Positions 1-8,982 are shown, numbered from the stretch's first letter. The stretch: DNA of 64,000 bases from Porticoccaceae bacterium (GCA_029238255.1 JAQWGK010000033.1:1-64000), one strand, 5' to 3'. Translations and numbers: made by a program. The notes: generated from the sequence alone by a model not told the origin.

Positions 1-2
1 TT

Positions 3-224
3 GGAGTAACAGCATGGGAGTTAAAAGACTTATGTGAAACAGCAAATGATATTGAAGCACTAAATCAGGCACTTAATCCAGATGAGGAAATATCACTCGA
101 CCAATCATCTGTCTGTTCAGTGACTATACCAAACAAAGAAGAACTTCTTTTAAAGGCTGAGAACACATCAGAATCACTTAGAAACAAAGTAAAATCCTAT
201 CTCTCTGAGATAAGAAGAAAATGA
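3..224 (+). CDS. C-terminal part of an unidentified protein, truncated by the left window edge
   Basis: Open frame from base 3 with no stop (GVTAWELKDLCETANDIEALNQALNPDEEISLDQ...KSYLSEIRRK*) ending at TGA 222-224; AT-rich; not in the ORF track because its start is outside the window. Confidence 0.6.
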   Translation, partial: GVTAWELKDLCETANDIEALNQALNPDEEISLDQSSVCSVTIPNKEELLLKAENTSESLRNKVKSYLSEIRRK

Positions 225-327
225 ATTGCGCTTTGGAAAAGTAAGATATTGTTACAGGAATACAGTGGAAAATTATTACAGGCCTTACTATATCAGAGTT
301 TATGAATTCTCAAAGGGAGTACATAAT

Positions 328-358
328 AAAAAACCTCTGCCAAAGACAGAGGTTTTTT
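328..358. terminator. Rho-independent terminator, possibly bidirectional
   Basis: AAAAAACCTCTG-ccaaaga-CAGAGGTTTTTT hairpin flanked by A/T tracts, between convergent reading frames. Confidence 0.75.
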
Positions 359-389
359 CGACGCTTAACCCACAAGGAGTAGCTTAAGC

Positions 390-890
390 CTAGAATATAA
401 AACTCAAACCCACTGAAGTAATATCAACCTCACCATCAGTTCTCAACGATGCGTTCCAACCTAAACCGCTGTCGCCTTCACGCCCGGAAAGGCCAAGACC
501 AATAACATTTTGTCCGTCTATACGAGATACAGAAACATCGTAATCTATTCCGCTTCCGCTGAGTTTTGCATAGCCAACTGTTGACGCTAACTCAGCTGAA
601 CCCGCATCTACTACACCAGCTTCTACATAGAATGAACCCTCAGCAAAAGAGTCGATTGCATAGGCAACGGATAACTCTTTTATACTAGGTGAAACATCAC
701 TATCTTCAGCGTAAAAATGACCGACATCAACCGAAAGTTTGCCGTCAAAAACTGTTTTTAAACCAGCCTCAAAGCCGTCAACGCTATCATGGCCTGCATC
801 GAAAATAGTCATATTTAAATCGATATAGCTAACATTTTCAGCAAGAGAAACAGCCGGCAGTAAAAGAAGCGCAAGAGCAATTTTTTTCAT
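390..890 (-). CDS. Small secreted/outer-membrane beta-barrel-like protein, unknown function
   Basis: Signal peptide MKKIALALLLLPAVSLA, alternating amphipathic strands, C-terminal aromatic (LSFIF). Confidence 0.6.
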   Translation of the reverse strand: MKKIALALLLLPAVSLAENVSYIDLNMTIFDAGHDSVDGFEAGLKTVFDGKLSVDVGHFYAEDSDVSPSIKELSVAYAIDSFAEGSFYVEAGVVDAGSAELASTVGYAKLSGSGIDYDVSVSRIDGQNVIGLGLSGREGDSGLGWNASLRTDGEVDITSVGLSFIF

Positions 891-1072
891 TATAGGATCC
901 CAAATTATTTATTGTTGTTATGTTGGGTCGATTTTAACCCTATATTATCTGTATGTATATTTTTATTAAGCTGCCTGGCTGGACTTATAACCTTTTTGCT
1001 AACCGCTCGATCCTGCCTATTAATTACTCTTTTATTTCAGTATTGCTGAACTTTCCCAAGGTCTAATATTAA

Positions 1073-1107
1073 AAAAACCCCGGACTATCTAAATAGTCCG
1101 AGGTTTT
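1073..1107 (-). terminator. Rho-independent terminator downstream of the FAS1 lipoprotein
   Basis: CGGACTAT-ctaa-ATAGTCCG hairpin flanked by A7 on the + strand (U7 on the minus-strand transcript). Confidence 0.75.
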
Positions 1108-1189
1108 ATAAATAGCCTAAAGGAGAAGCCTAACTTGATCAAAATCAGTCTAAGCCAGGCATAGCGCTTAGACTGACATTGTTATTTAA

Positions 1190-3409
1190 TCACAGAGGTC
1201 TCGGAATTAAATTATCAGTGATCACTGTATCAATCACATGAATCACACCATTGCTGGTGTAGATATCAGTGGTTATTACGTTTGAACCCTGAACCTGCAG
1301 TGACACCTGCTCCTGATCCACCGACCACCAAGCACCACCTACTCCATCGCCATTGTTGTCTCCAGGGGCCGAGTCACTTTGGAAGAAATACAGCGGGCGG
1401 CCCAGATAAGCGGCCTGTTTGGAATTGTCATCTCTGTTGATAATGCTCAGTCCGGGGATATTGCTGACTTCAGCATCAGTGACCAATACCGGCGGCCATG
1501 CCGCTGTACAGACACTATTACAGGCACTGCCGGAAGTTCCAAGATCCTCATCGAAAACATAGAGCGTAAAACCAGGCTGGGCACTATTGTTGCCACCGAC
1601 AAGCATTTCCATCTCACTGTTATAAGCGACTTCGTCGTTTGCAGCATTGGTGGTCTGAGTAAAGTTAACCAGTTTGACGCTAACATTATCACCGCTGGCA
1701 GTTCCGACATCTGTGCCATTGGCTGCAAAGGCGTTTAATGCATTGATTTCGGCACCGGAAACAACATGATTTAACAGCACATTATTAAGGGCTGTGGTAT
1801 CTGCAAGCAGATCGCTCAGAGCGGTGCTTTCAATCTTTGCAAAGGCTTCATTAGTCGGCGCAAATACAGTGAAAGTGGCATTCTCGTCGGCCAGAGTGCT
1901 GACCAGATCAGCCGCGGTAAGCGCATCGACAAGTGTTGAGAATCGAGGGTCGGAGGTTGCCACATCGACAATGCTCGTAGTCGGTGTAAGCTTAGTTGCC
2001 AGAGGTAAAATAACCTGGTCAATCACATGGATAACGCCATTATCAGCCGCTATATCGGTTAGTGAAACTGCTGATTTATTGGCATATAGAGTCCCATCAG
2101 ACAGCGACAGAGATACATCCTGATTAACGGCCGTGGTTACCATCTTGTTGGCCGACTGAGCAATCATAACCGCCGTGTCCTGAAGAACGATGACATCGGG
2201 CAGCACATGATTTAAAAGGATGCCTGAAAGGGTTACCGTATTTGCAAACAGGGCATCAATGGTCTCCTGCCCAAGAAGTGCAAAGGCGTCATCTGAGGGA
2301 GCAAATACCGTGAAGTTTGACTCTGGATCATCGAGCACTGTATCCAGACCAGTTGCCTGCAATGCAGCTACTAAACTGGTAAAGTTTCCATTGGCCATGG
2401 CGACATCGACGATAGACATCGCTGGATCCGGCAATTCAACATCTGCAATAACCACCATATCAATCACATGGATTACGCCGTTAGTGGCATAGATATCCTT
2501 TACAGTTACCGTGGCACCACCAAATAACAGACTGTTAAGAGCGCTATTGATCGAAACCGGAATAGCCGCTTCGGAGAGTGTTGATGCTGACTGCCCATTT
2601 AGGGAAAAGGCGGTTGTCGACAATACCTCAGCTTCCACAACATGCTGCAAAAGAATATCTGTTAGTACATCCGGATTAGCCAACAACGCGGCTATAGTTT
2701 CTGCACTGATCATGGCAAAGGCTTCATCCGTAGGGGCAAAGACAGTGAATGATCGGCTTTCATCAGCCAGTGCTGAATCCAACCCAGTTGCCTGCAGTAC
2801 TGAAATCAGAGTATCGAAACTATCGGCCGCAATAGCGGTATCGACAATATTCATGGTTGGCTCTGCTCTCTCTGCCAACGGCATGAGTACCGCATCAATC
2901 ACATGGATAATGCCATTGTCTGCCTGAATATCAGTGACTGTTACCGTTGCCACATTGACTAGTAGGTTTTCGCCATCCAGAGATAAACCCACTTTATCGC
3001 CACTGACCATCTCTACTAGATTACCGACACTTGCTATTGCAGCAGCGGCATCGACTTCTCCACTGATCACGTGGTAGGTAAGAATATCAGTAAGGGTATC
3101 CAGATCGTTGAGTAGTCCATCTATAGTCTCCTGCCCCAGAAGCGCAAAGGCGTCATCGGTGGGGGCAAATACCGTATAGGATTCACTGGTGTCGGAGAGA
3201 GTCGCGTCGAGACCCGTGGCCTGAAGAGCCGCAACCAGAGTGGTAAAGTTGCCGTCGGCTACAGCGACATCAACAATCGTTGTGGCTGTAGGTTCAGGGG
3301 TTGTATCTATTGGGGTGTCTGGCTCATGAATGCTGGTGTTGCTGCTTCCGCAAGCCTGTAAAAAAAGCAGGACTACAACAGTAATGCTGAGTAACTTAAG
3401 TTTTTTCAT
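1190..3409 (-). CDS. Multi-fasciclin (FAS1) domain lipoprotein with embedded Yx(FWY)xxD-type lipoprotein domain
   Basis: Lipobox LLFLQAC; four repeats of 'FTVFAPT(D/N)(D/E)AFA...L..H(V)...A.NGVIHVID'; near the C-terminus LYVFDEDLG..C...C...WPP...Y.GRPLYFF.SD..PGD.NGDG.GG.WW. Confidence 0.9.
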   Translation of the reverse strand: MKKLKLLSITVVVLLFLQACGSSNTSIHEPDTPIDTTPEPTATTIVDVAVADGNFTTLVAALQATGLDATLSDTSESYTVFAPTDDAFALLGQETIDGLLNDLDTLTDILTYHVISGEVDAAAAIASVGNLVEMVSGDKVGLSLDGENLLVNVATVTVTDIQADNGIIHVIDAVLMPLAERAEPTMNIVDTAIAADSFDTLISVLQATGLDSALADESRSFTVFAPTDEAFAMISAETIAALLANPDVLTDILLQHVVEAEVLSTTAFSLNGQSASTLSEAAIPVSINSALNSLLFGGATVTVKDIYATNGVIHVIDMVVIADVELPDPAMSIVDVAMANGNFTSLVAALQATGLDTVLDDPESNFTVFAPSDDAFALLGQETIDALFANTVTLSGILLNHVLPDVIVLQDTAVMIAQSANKMVTTAVNQDVSLSLSDGTLYANKSAVSLTDIAADNGVIHVIDQVILPLATKLTPTTSIVDVATSDPRFSTLVDALTAADLVSTLADENATFTVFAPTNEAFAKIESTALSDLLADTTALNNVLLNHVVSGAEINALNAFAANGTDVGTASGDNVSVKLVNFTQTTNAANDEVAYNSEMEMLVGGNNSAQPGFTLYVFDEDLGTSGSACNSVCTAAWPPVLVTDAEVSNIPGLSIINRDDNSKQAAYLGRPLYFFQSDSAPGDNNGDGVGGAWWSVDQEQVSLQVQGSNVITTDIYTSNGVIHVIDTVITDNLIPRPL

Positions 3410-3611
3410 GTCGTTTCCCTCAAACTCTTATAGTTATTATTTTTGTCTTTCAGTTACGCCTGAAAAAACACTACAGATCACAGGGGTAATTCAGGAGAGC
3501 AAATCAGAGGGAAATCAAACTGGTAATTCAGAACTGATATTGGGAGACAAATATCAGTGTAATGGAGGATTGCAGACCAATTATGGCTTTGGATTCAAAG
3601 CTATAAAAAGC

Positions 3612-3648
3612 GCCAAAAAAAACCCCTTTGTAAAAAGAGGCTTTTTGT
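3612..3648 (-). terminator. Probable Rho-independent terminator
   Basis: aaaaaaaaCCCCTTTgtaaAAAGAGGcttttt hairpin just downstream of the minus-strand gene ending at 3673. Confidence 0.55.
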
Positions 3649-3672
3649 AGATTTTAAGCTAGACCGCAAGAT

Positions 3673-4728
3673 TTAAAATGCTTTCTGGTACCCAAGAATA
3701 AATTGATAATCTGTATCCATCTGCAGATTATTTTTCTCTTGCTGAATAGGCTTGATCAACTCCAATCCATATCTGTCACTTTTCCCGGGAAGAATATGGG
3801 TCAAGAAATTTACACCCAGTGCAAAATGGACTTCTCTGCCGCCATAATTTTCCGGATTTGCGGTTTGAACTGGCGCGCTAATCATAGGGTTTCTTCCGGA
3901 TAGTTTGTCCTGATAAACAACCTTTAGTCTGGAAGAGAAAGAAACCGACTTGTTGAGTGCATATTGCAGCCATGTGTTTAGTTCCGTCTGGTCACCAAAG
4001 GACCAGTCATTGTCGGAAACAACAAATCTTGATCGCAACTGGTTACCCCAAACCACTTTGTCACTCAGTGTTCTCAGGTTGGTTAATCCCAACACTAAAC
4101 GGGTAGCATCATCTCCAGCTTGCATACCATAGGGTAGGATCATTTCCATGTTCATTCCCATTGGGGTTAGAACAACATCTTTAGCCTTATTGTCACCGAT
4201 AGATTGTTGTACAGTGACTTCCCCGTGCCATCTGGAGGTATCTGTCTCCTGTAACTTGATCAGGGCACCCAGCGAAATATCGGAGATATCGCTGGAAGAA
4301 GTACTAAAGCTGCCTATAAGGTTACGTCCCATCATTGGCTGATAGCTGTTGAGGGTCATATCTTTAGACATAGACATAACCATGGCCATCAGAGTAACTC
4401 TGTCAGAGGGCGCATACATGGCGCCAATCATGGTCATTTTCATATCCATCTCTGTTGGCACTACGGAAAGATTTGCGGGCATATCTCCAAGGGGATTTGG
4501 CATCGCCAGAATCTGTGAATTCGAGATACTCTTGCCATCGAGAAGATTACCGCTCATATCCATATAGCCCTGACGGACAGATATCATCGATTCGCCTTTC
4601 TTATGATAATGATCGGCCATAACGCCTATGGGCGCGTGGTCGATGGCGCCCACAGCAGAATCGGAATATGCAGTTAATGAAAGGCTAGATAAAATTACAA
4701 AAAGCAGGAAAGACTTAAAAACATGCAT
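3673..4728 (-). CDS. Met-rich outer-membrane transporter-like beta-barrel protein (possibly phenol MetA-pathway-like family)
   Basis: Signal peptide; 'HAPIGVMADHYHKKGESMISVRQGYMDMSGN...MTMIGAMYAPSDRVTLMAMVMSMSKDM' resembles a recurrent family annotated as 'transporter'; C-terminal 'FILGYQKAF'. Confidence 0.6.
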   Translation of the reverse strand: MHVFKSFLLFVILSSLSLTAYSDSAVGAIDHAPIGVMADHYHKKGESMISVRQGYMDMSGNLLDGKSISNSQILAMPNPLGDMPANLSVVPTEMDMKMTMIGAMYAPSDRVTLMAMVMSMSKDMTLNSYQPMMGRNLIGSFSTSSSDISDISLGALIKLQETDTSRWHGEVTVQQSIGDNKAKDVVLTPMGMNMEMILPYGMQAGDDATRLVLGLTNLRTLSDKVVWGNQLRSRFVVSDNDWSFGDQTELNTWLQYALNKSVSFSSRLKVVYQDKLSGRNPMISAPVQTANPENYGGREVHFALGVNFLTHILPGKSDRYGLELIKPIQQEKNNLQMDTDYQFILGYQKAF

Positions 4729-4805
4729 AGGAAAATCTCTTGGTATTTTTTCAAAAAAGGAGGAAATTAGGCTACTATTTTATCAACAGCACTGAGTTTG
4801 CAATA

Positions 4806-4822
4806 TGTGACAAATTGTCGCA
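4806..4822. promoter_or_regulatory. Imperfect palindrome, candidate operator in a divergent intergenic region
   Basis: TGTGACAA-A-TTGTCGCA (7/8 symmetric half-sites) between divergent genes starting at 4728(-) and 4893(+). Confidence 0.35.
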
Positions 4823-4892
4823 GTTGGCTTAAAAAGCAGTCCCATCAAATAAACGGAATTAACCAAAACAAGAAGGTTGCATAAGCCCTAAT

Positions 4893-7232
4893 ATGTCAAA
4901 TAGATCGACAATCCCCATTGTAATTATCTCTTTAGCCAGCCTGCTCCTCTGTGGTTTTCTCCTACTTGGCGATGGTTCTGACCTAACGGAAACACAGCCA
5001 GCCCCGCAGCCGGTAAGCTTTAACAGTCATAAGGGTTACACAGGCACTGAATCCTGTATCGGCTGCCATCAACAGCAGTATCAGGACTGGATGGGGTCAC
5101 ACCATGATCAGGCGATGCAGCATGCCTCTGAGGCAACGGTTAAGGGGGACTTTAATAACAGCCGCTTTGACAGCGAGGGAAATAGCGCACTGTTTTTCAA
5201 AAAAGAAGATGGCTTTTATGCCCGTTTAGCCGGTATAAATAATCAAGTTGATGACTACAAAATACTCTACACCTTTGGCACCGAGCCACTGCAACAGTAC
5301 CTGGTCGCTTTCCCCAATGGACGATTGCAGCAATTGCCGGTTGCCTGGGATACCGAGCAAAAAAAGTGGTTTGATCCACAGCCAGAACTCAAGGCTGTAG
5401 CTGGAGAGTGGGTTCACTGGACTGAGGGCGGCAAGAACTGGAACAGTATGTGTTCCGACTGCCACAGCACCAATGTTGAAAAGAATTTTAATAGACTAGA
5501 GAACAGCTATAGCACCAGTATTGCCGAGATAAATGTCGCCTGCGAATCCTGCCATGGCCCCGGTGAGAAGCATATAGAAACCGTTGAGGCGGCAACCTTT
5601 AAGCCCGGCACCGATAATCCCCACATAGATATGATGAGCGCTGAAAACCCTCAGGTGTTGGTAGAAAAATGCGCTCGCTGCCACTCTCGCCGCCAACAGC
5701 TAACCGCTAAGTTTGAACATGGCAGCAGCGAACTGCTCGACCACTACCTACCCTCAGTGTTAACTGCCCCGCTCTACCATGGAGATGGGCAAATATACGA
5801 CGAGGTCTTTGTCTACGGTTCGTTTGTACAGAGCAAGATGTATCATTCAAATATTGGCTGTATCGACTGTCATCAGCCCCATAGCACAGCGTTGAAAGCC
5901 GAGGGCAATCAACTCTGTGTGACTTGCCACAGCAGTGCAGAGTTCGATACTCCGAAACACCACCATCATGCTCAACAGAGCAGTATTGAAAAACAATTGG
6001 CGGAAAACCTCTCCTCAGGCACAAAGTCCGCTGGCAACCAGTGCGTTGATTGCCATATGCCGGGACGAATCTATATGGGTAATGATTTCCGCCGCGATCA
6101 CAGTTTTCGTATTCCGCGGCCTGACCTTAGCGTCGCCCATGGCACCCCGAATGCCTGCAATGACTGCCATACAGAGCAGAGTGCTGACTGGGCTTCAGCG
6201 GCGGTGGAAAACTGGTTTGGCAACGAACGGCCGGCACATTTTTCTGAAACTCTGGCTTCGGCTGCCAACGATCCCAGTGCCTCAGTGAACCCCTTAACAG
6301 CCCTTTTAAACGATCGATTTCAGCCCGTTATTGCCCGCGCCACAGCGGCATCCATTCTAGCGCCTGCAATCTCAGTCCCCTCGGTCGAAAAGGCCATAAC
6401 TGCTGCCACTGCAGACCACAGTGCACTTGTTAGAACCTATGCAACTCGCGCATTGGGTGAAAGCAGCAACGGGGGGGACAGTAACGGGGGGTACAGCAAC
6501 TTAGAACCCTTACTTTTATTATTAAACGACAGGGTGCGGGCTGTGCGCATTGCTGCCGCGCAGGCTTTGGCTGCTGTCCCCAAAGAACATATTCCGGCGA
6601 GCTATCAAGCGGCCTTGGCCGCAGCGAATCGTGAATATCAAACCTCAATGGAAATTAATACCGACTTCGCCTCTGGGCGCTACCAGCTTGCAGTGGATAA
6701 ACATCGCAGAGGCAATCTGGTCGCGGCTGCACAGCTGTATCTGGAGTCATTAAAAATTGATCATCATTTTAATGCTGCACGCTTAAATCTCGCCCAGATT
6801 TATTACGCCCAGGGGAAAATCCAACAGACTGAGGAGCTTTACAGAACCATTATCAGTCAGGAACCCAATGCCAGCGAGGCGCACTACTCTCTGGGTTTGC
6901 TAATGGCTGAACAGGGTGACTTTAAACAGGCGGTTACGGCACTTACAAATGCCGCTGCAACCGGCAATAACCCCCGCGCCTGGTACACGTTGGCAATTCT
7001 CTACCAACAGCGCGGTATGGGTTCGAAATCGGAAGAAAGCTATCTAAAAGCGCTGCAAGAGGCGCCGGGTGATCCGGAGTTTACCAATGGGTTGGTAAGC
7101 CTTTACGGACAGCAGCAGCGCTGGCCCAAGGCGCTGCTTGCGGTTGAGAAGGCACTGGCTACAAATCCACAACATAGTGCTCTAGCGCAGTTAAAACAGG
7201 TGATTAAAGAGAGTATGCCGCCAGCCAAATAG
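4893..7232 (+). CDS. Membrane-anchored octaheme (8 x CXXCH) cytochrome c with HEAT-like and TPR repeats
   Basis: N-terminal hydrophobic anchor; CIGCH, CSDCH, CESCH, CARCH, CIDCH, CVTCH, CVDCH, CNDCH; C-terminal TPR consensus (e.g. ARLNLAQIYYAQGKIQQTEELYRTII). Confidence 0.9.
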   Translation: MSNRSTIPIVIISLASLLLCGFLLLGDGSDLTETQPAPQPVSFNSHKGYTGTESCIGCHQQQYQDWMGSHHDQAMQHASEATVKGDFNNSRFDSEGNSALFFKKEDGFYARLAGINNQVDDYKILYTFGTEPLQQYLVAFPNGRLQQLPVAWDTEQKKWFDPQPELKAVAGEWVHWTEGGKNWNSMCSDCHSTNVEKNFNRLENSYSTSIAEINVACESCHGPGEKHIETVEAATFKPGTDNPHIDMMSAENPQVLVEKCARCHSRRQQLTAKFEHGSSELLDHYLPSVLTAPLYHGDGQIYDEVFVYGSFVQSKMYHSNIGCIDCHQPHSTALKAEGNQLCVTCHSSAEFDTPKHHHHAQQSSIEKQLAENLSSGTKSAGNQCVDCHMPGRIYMGNDFRRDHSFRIPRPDLSVAHGTPNACNDCHTEQSADWASAAVENWFGNERPAHFSETLASAANDPSASVNPLTALLNDRFQPVIARATAASILAPAISVPSVEKAITAATADHSALVRTYATRALGESSNGGDSNGGYSNLEPLLLLLNDRVRAVRIAAAQALAAVPKEHIPASYQAALAAANREYQTSMEINTDFASGRYQLAVDKHRRGNLVAAAQLYLESLKIDHHFNAARLNLAQIYYAQGKIQQTEELYRTIISQEPNASEAHYSLGLLMAEQGDFKQAVTALTNAAATGNNPRAWYTLAILYQQRGMGSKSEESYLKALQEAPGDPEFTNGLVSLYGQQQRWPKALLAVEKALATNPQHSALAQLKQVIKESMPPAK

Positions 7233-7238
7233 TTCACT

Positions 7239-8909
7239 CTATTGCAGTGCTGCGGCGGCTCGCTCAAATAAATTGCCGGCATAGTTGATCACATGAAAAA
7301 TAACACTCTGCTCATTAGTGCCGGTTACCAGATGGGCTCCGGGGCCTGTGGCATAGATCGCCACATCCTCGCCACCGTGGGTCTCTGATTTTCTTGGCAC
7401 CAGCGCTTCCTGATGAAATCCGGCAGTTTCGGTGTCTATTTCGCTTAGATCCTGACGGCCAGCAACCGGACCACTGTGGTAGCTATGGTCGGCATCAGTC
7501 TGATCCAATAGATCCCTGAAACCCAGACCATTGGCATAACCCAGCGTGGTGTATGGCATGCCATCTGCAGCCAGTGCCGGCTTATCTGAGCCCACATTGA
7601 TCACCTTGCCGAGGATCGGATTTCCGCGCTTGGGGTAACCGGCCATCGTAAATACATGGCTGTGGTCAGCGGTCACAATAATCAGTGTTTCCTCAGCATT
7701 GGTTTTATCGACGGCGCTCTGCACTGCCCGGGAGAACTCTATAGTGTCCTCAAGTGCCGCATAGGCGCTGCCGGCGTGATGGCCGTGATCAATTCTGCCG
7801 GATTCAACCACCAGTAAAAAACCGGCCGGATTGTTGTCGAGAATTTCAATCGCTTTAACCGTCATCGCAGACAGCGAGGGTTCGCCAGCAATATCATTAT
7901 GTCGGTCTGCGGCGTAGCGCATATGGGATTCATTAAACAGGGCAAAAAGTTGCTCAGTCGAGCTGGTATCAAGCTTATCAAAGCCCTGCTGGCTATCTAT
8001 ATAAATACCGGAGGGATAGAGGCTCGCCCACTCTTCAACCAGATTGCGGCCGTCCGTGCGGTCCCCTTCTATCTCGCTTACAGCATCACTGCTGTTGGCA
8101 GATTCCAGATTAGGTAAGAAATGCCGGCGACCGCCACCCATAACCACTTCGATTCCGTCGATTGCGGCACTGTTGTATTTGCTCTGCAGATTGGCTTTAA
8201 AGTGAATTAACTGAGAGGCAATATCTTCGCAACCAGCGGCCACCGCTTCGGCGGGTAATTCTGAGTTGTCTTCCCAGTCGCGCTCGGGAGACTTGGCATA
8301 GGTTGCTGCAGGCGTGGCGTGGGTGACTCGTGCCGTAGTGACAATACCGGTGGATAAACCGGCTATTTCGGCTAACTCCAACGCTGTAAATACCTGATTG
8401 CCGGCAATCGATGCGCAGTCTCCACGGATAACATCTTCATCCACACCCAGAGTGCCGGCATCAGTTTTGATACCACTGATCATTGCGGTCATGGTTCCCG
8501 CAGAATCTGGCGTCTGTGCATCAACATTATAGGTTTTAGATAGACCGACAAAGGGAAAGCGATCAAAACTCAGGCTGTTTTCTTCGCCCAGACCGCCCTT
8601 CTGCTGACCGTCGAGAATACGCGCTGCGGTTACTGTTGATACGCCCATACCATCGCCGACAAATAGAATAATATTTTTCGCTGAACCGGCCTGAGTTGCT
8701 AGACGCTGAATTTGGCTATTAGTGCTAGCCACTGCAGCAGCCGACTCTGTGTACCAGCTATTTTCGATGGTATTGAGTATTTCACTGCTAGCACCACTGG
8801 TGCTTGAGCTTTTATTCTCAGTATCGTTGATAAACAACCATCCCGATAGAAGTAGGAAGATTGTCAGGATCAGAAACAGCGTTGGTTTATTCATAGGTTT
8901 TCCAGGCAA
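7239..8909 (-). CDS. phoA: Alkaline phosphatase, PhoA family
   Basis: NIILFVGDGMGVST, TPDSAGTMTAM active-site Ser motif, VESGRIDHGHHAG, IIVTADHSHV, ETHGGEDVA. Listed start is TTG at 8909; ATG at 8894 (MNKPTLFLIL...) is a plausible alternative. Confidence 0.92.
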   Translation of the reverse strand: MPGKPMNKPTLFLILTIFLLLSGWLFINDTENKSSSTSGASSEILNTIENSWYTESAAAVASTNSQIQRLATQAGSAKNIILFVGDGMGVSTVTAARILDGQQKGGLGEENSLSFDRFPFVGLSKTYNVDAQTPDSAGTMTAMISGIKTDAGTLGVDEDVIRGDCASIAGNQVFTALELAEIAGLSTGIVTTARVTHATPAATYAKSPERDWEDNSELPAEAVAAGCEDIASQLIHFKANLQSKYNSAAIDGIEVVMGGGRRHFLPNLESANSSDAVSEIEGDRTDGRNLVEEWASLYPSGIYIDSQQGFDKLDTSSTEQLFALFNESHMRYAADRHNDIAGEPSLSAMTVKAIEILDNNPAGFLLVVESGRIDHGHHAGSAYAALEDTIEFSRAVQSAVDKTNAEETLIIVTADHSHVFTMAGYPKRGNPILGKVINVGSDKPALAADGMPYTTLGYANGLGFRDLLDQTDADHSYHSGPVAGRQDLSEIDTETAGFHQEALVPRKSETHGGEDVAIYATGPGAHLVTGTNEQSVIFHVINYAGNLFERAAAALQ

Positions 8910-8940
8910 GCAGAATTTTTAAAAAGCTTATCCGGAGATT

Positions 8941-8958
8941 ATGACATTGAAACGACTA
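8941..8958 (-). promoter_or_regulatory. Candidate (degenerate) Pho box upstream of phoA
   Basis: Minus strand TAGTCGT-TTCA-ATGTCAT resembles CTGTCAT-N4-CTGTCAT: second half 6/7, first half 4/7. Confidence 0.3.
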
Positions 8959-8982
8959 AAAAGAGAAAACTACTGATCGGAC

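Noticed and set aside
1379-2927. Several + strand ORFs (1379-1738, 1794-2123, 2220-2492, 2511-2927) antisense to the FAS1 gene
   Set aside because: They recur because the FAS1 repeats recur; biased composition and no independent support.
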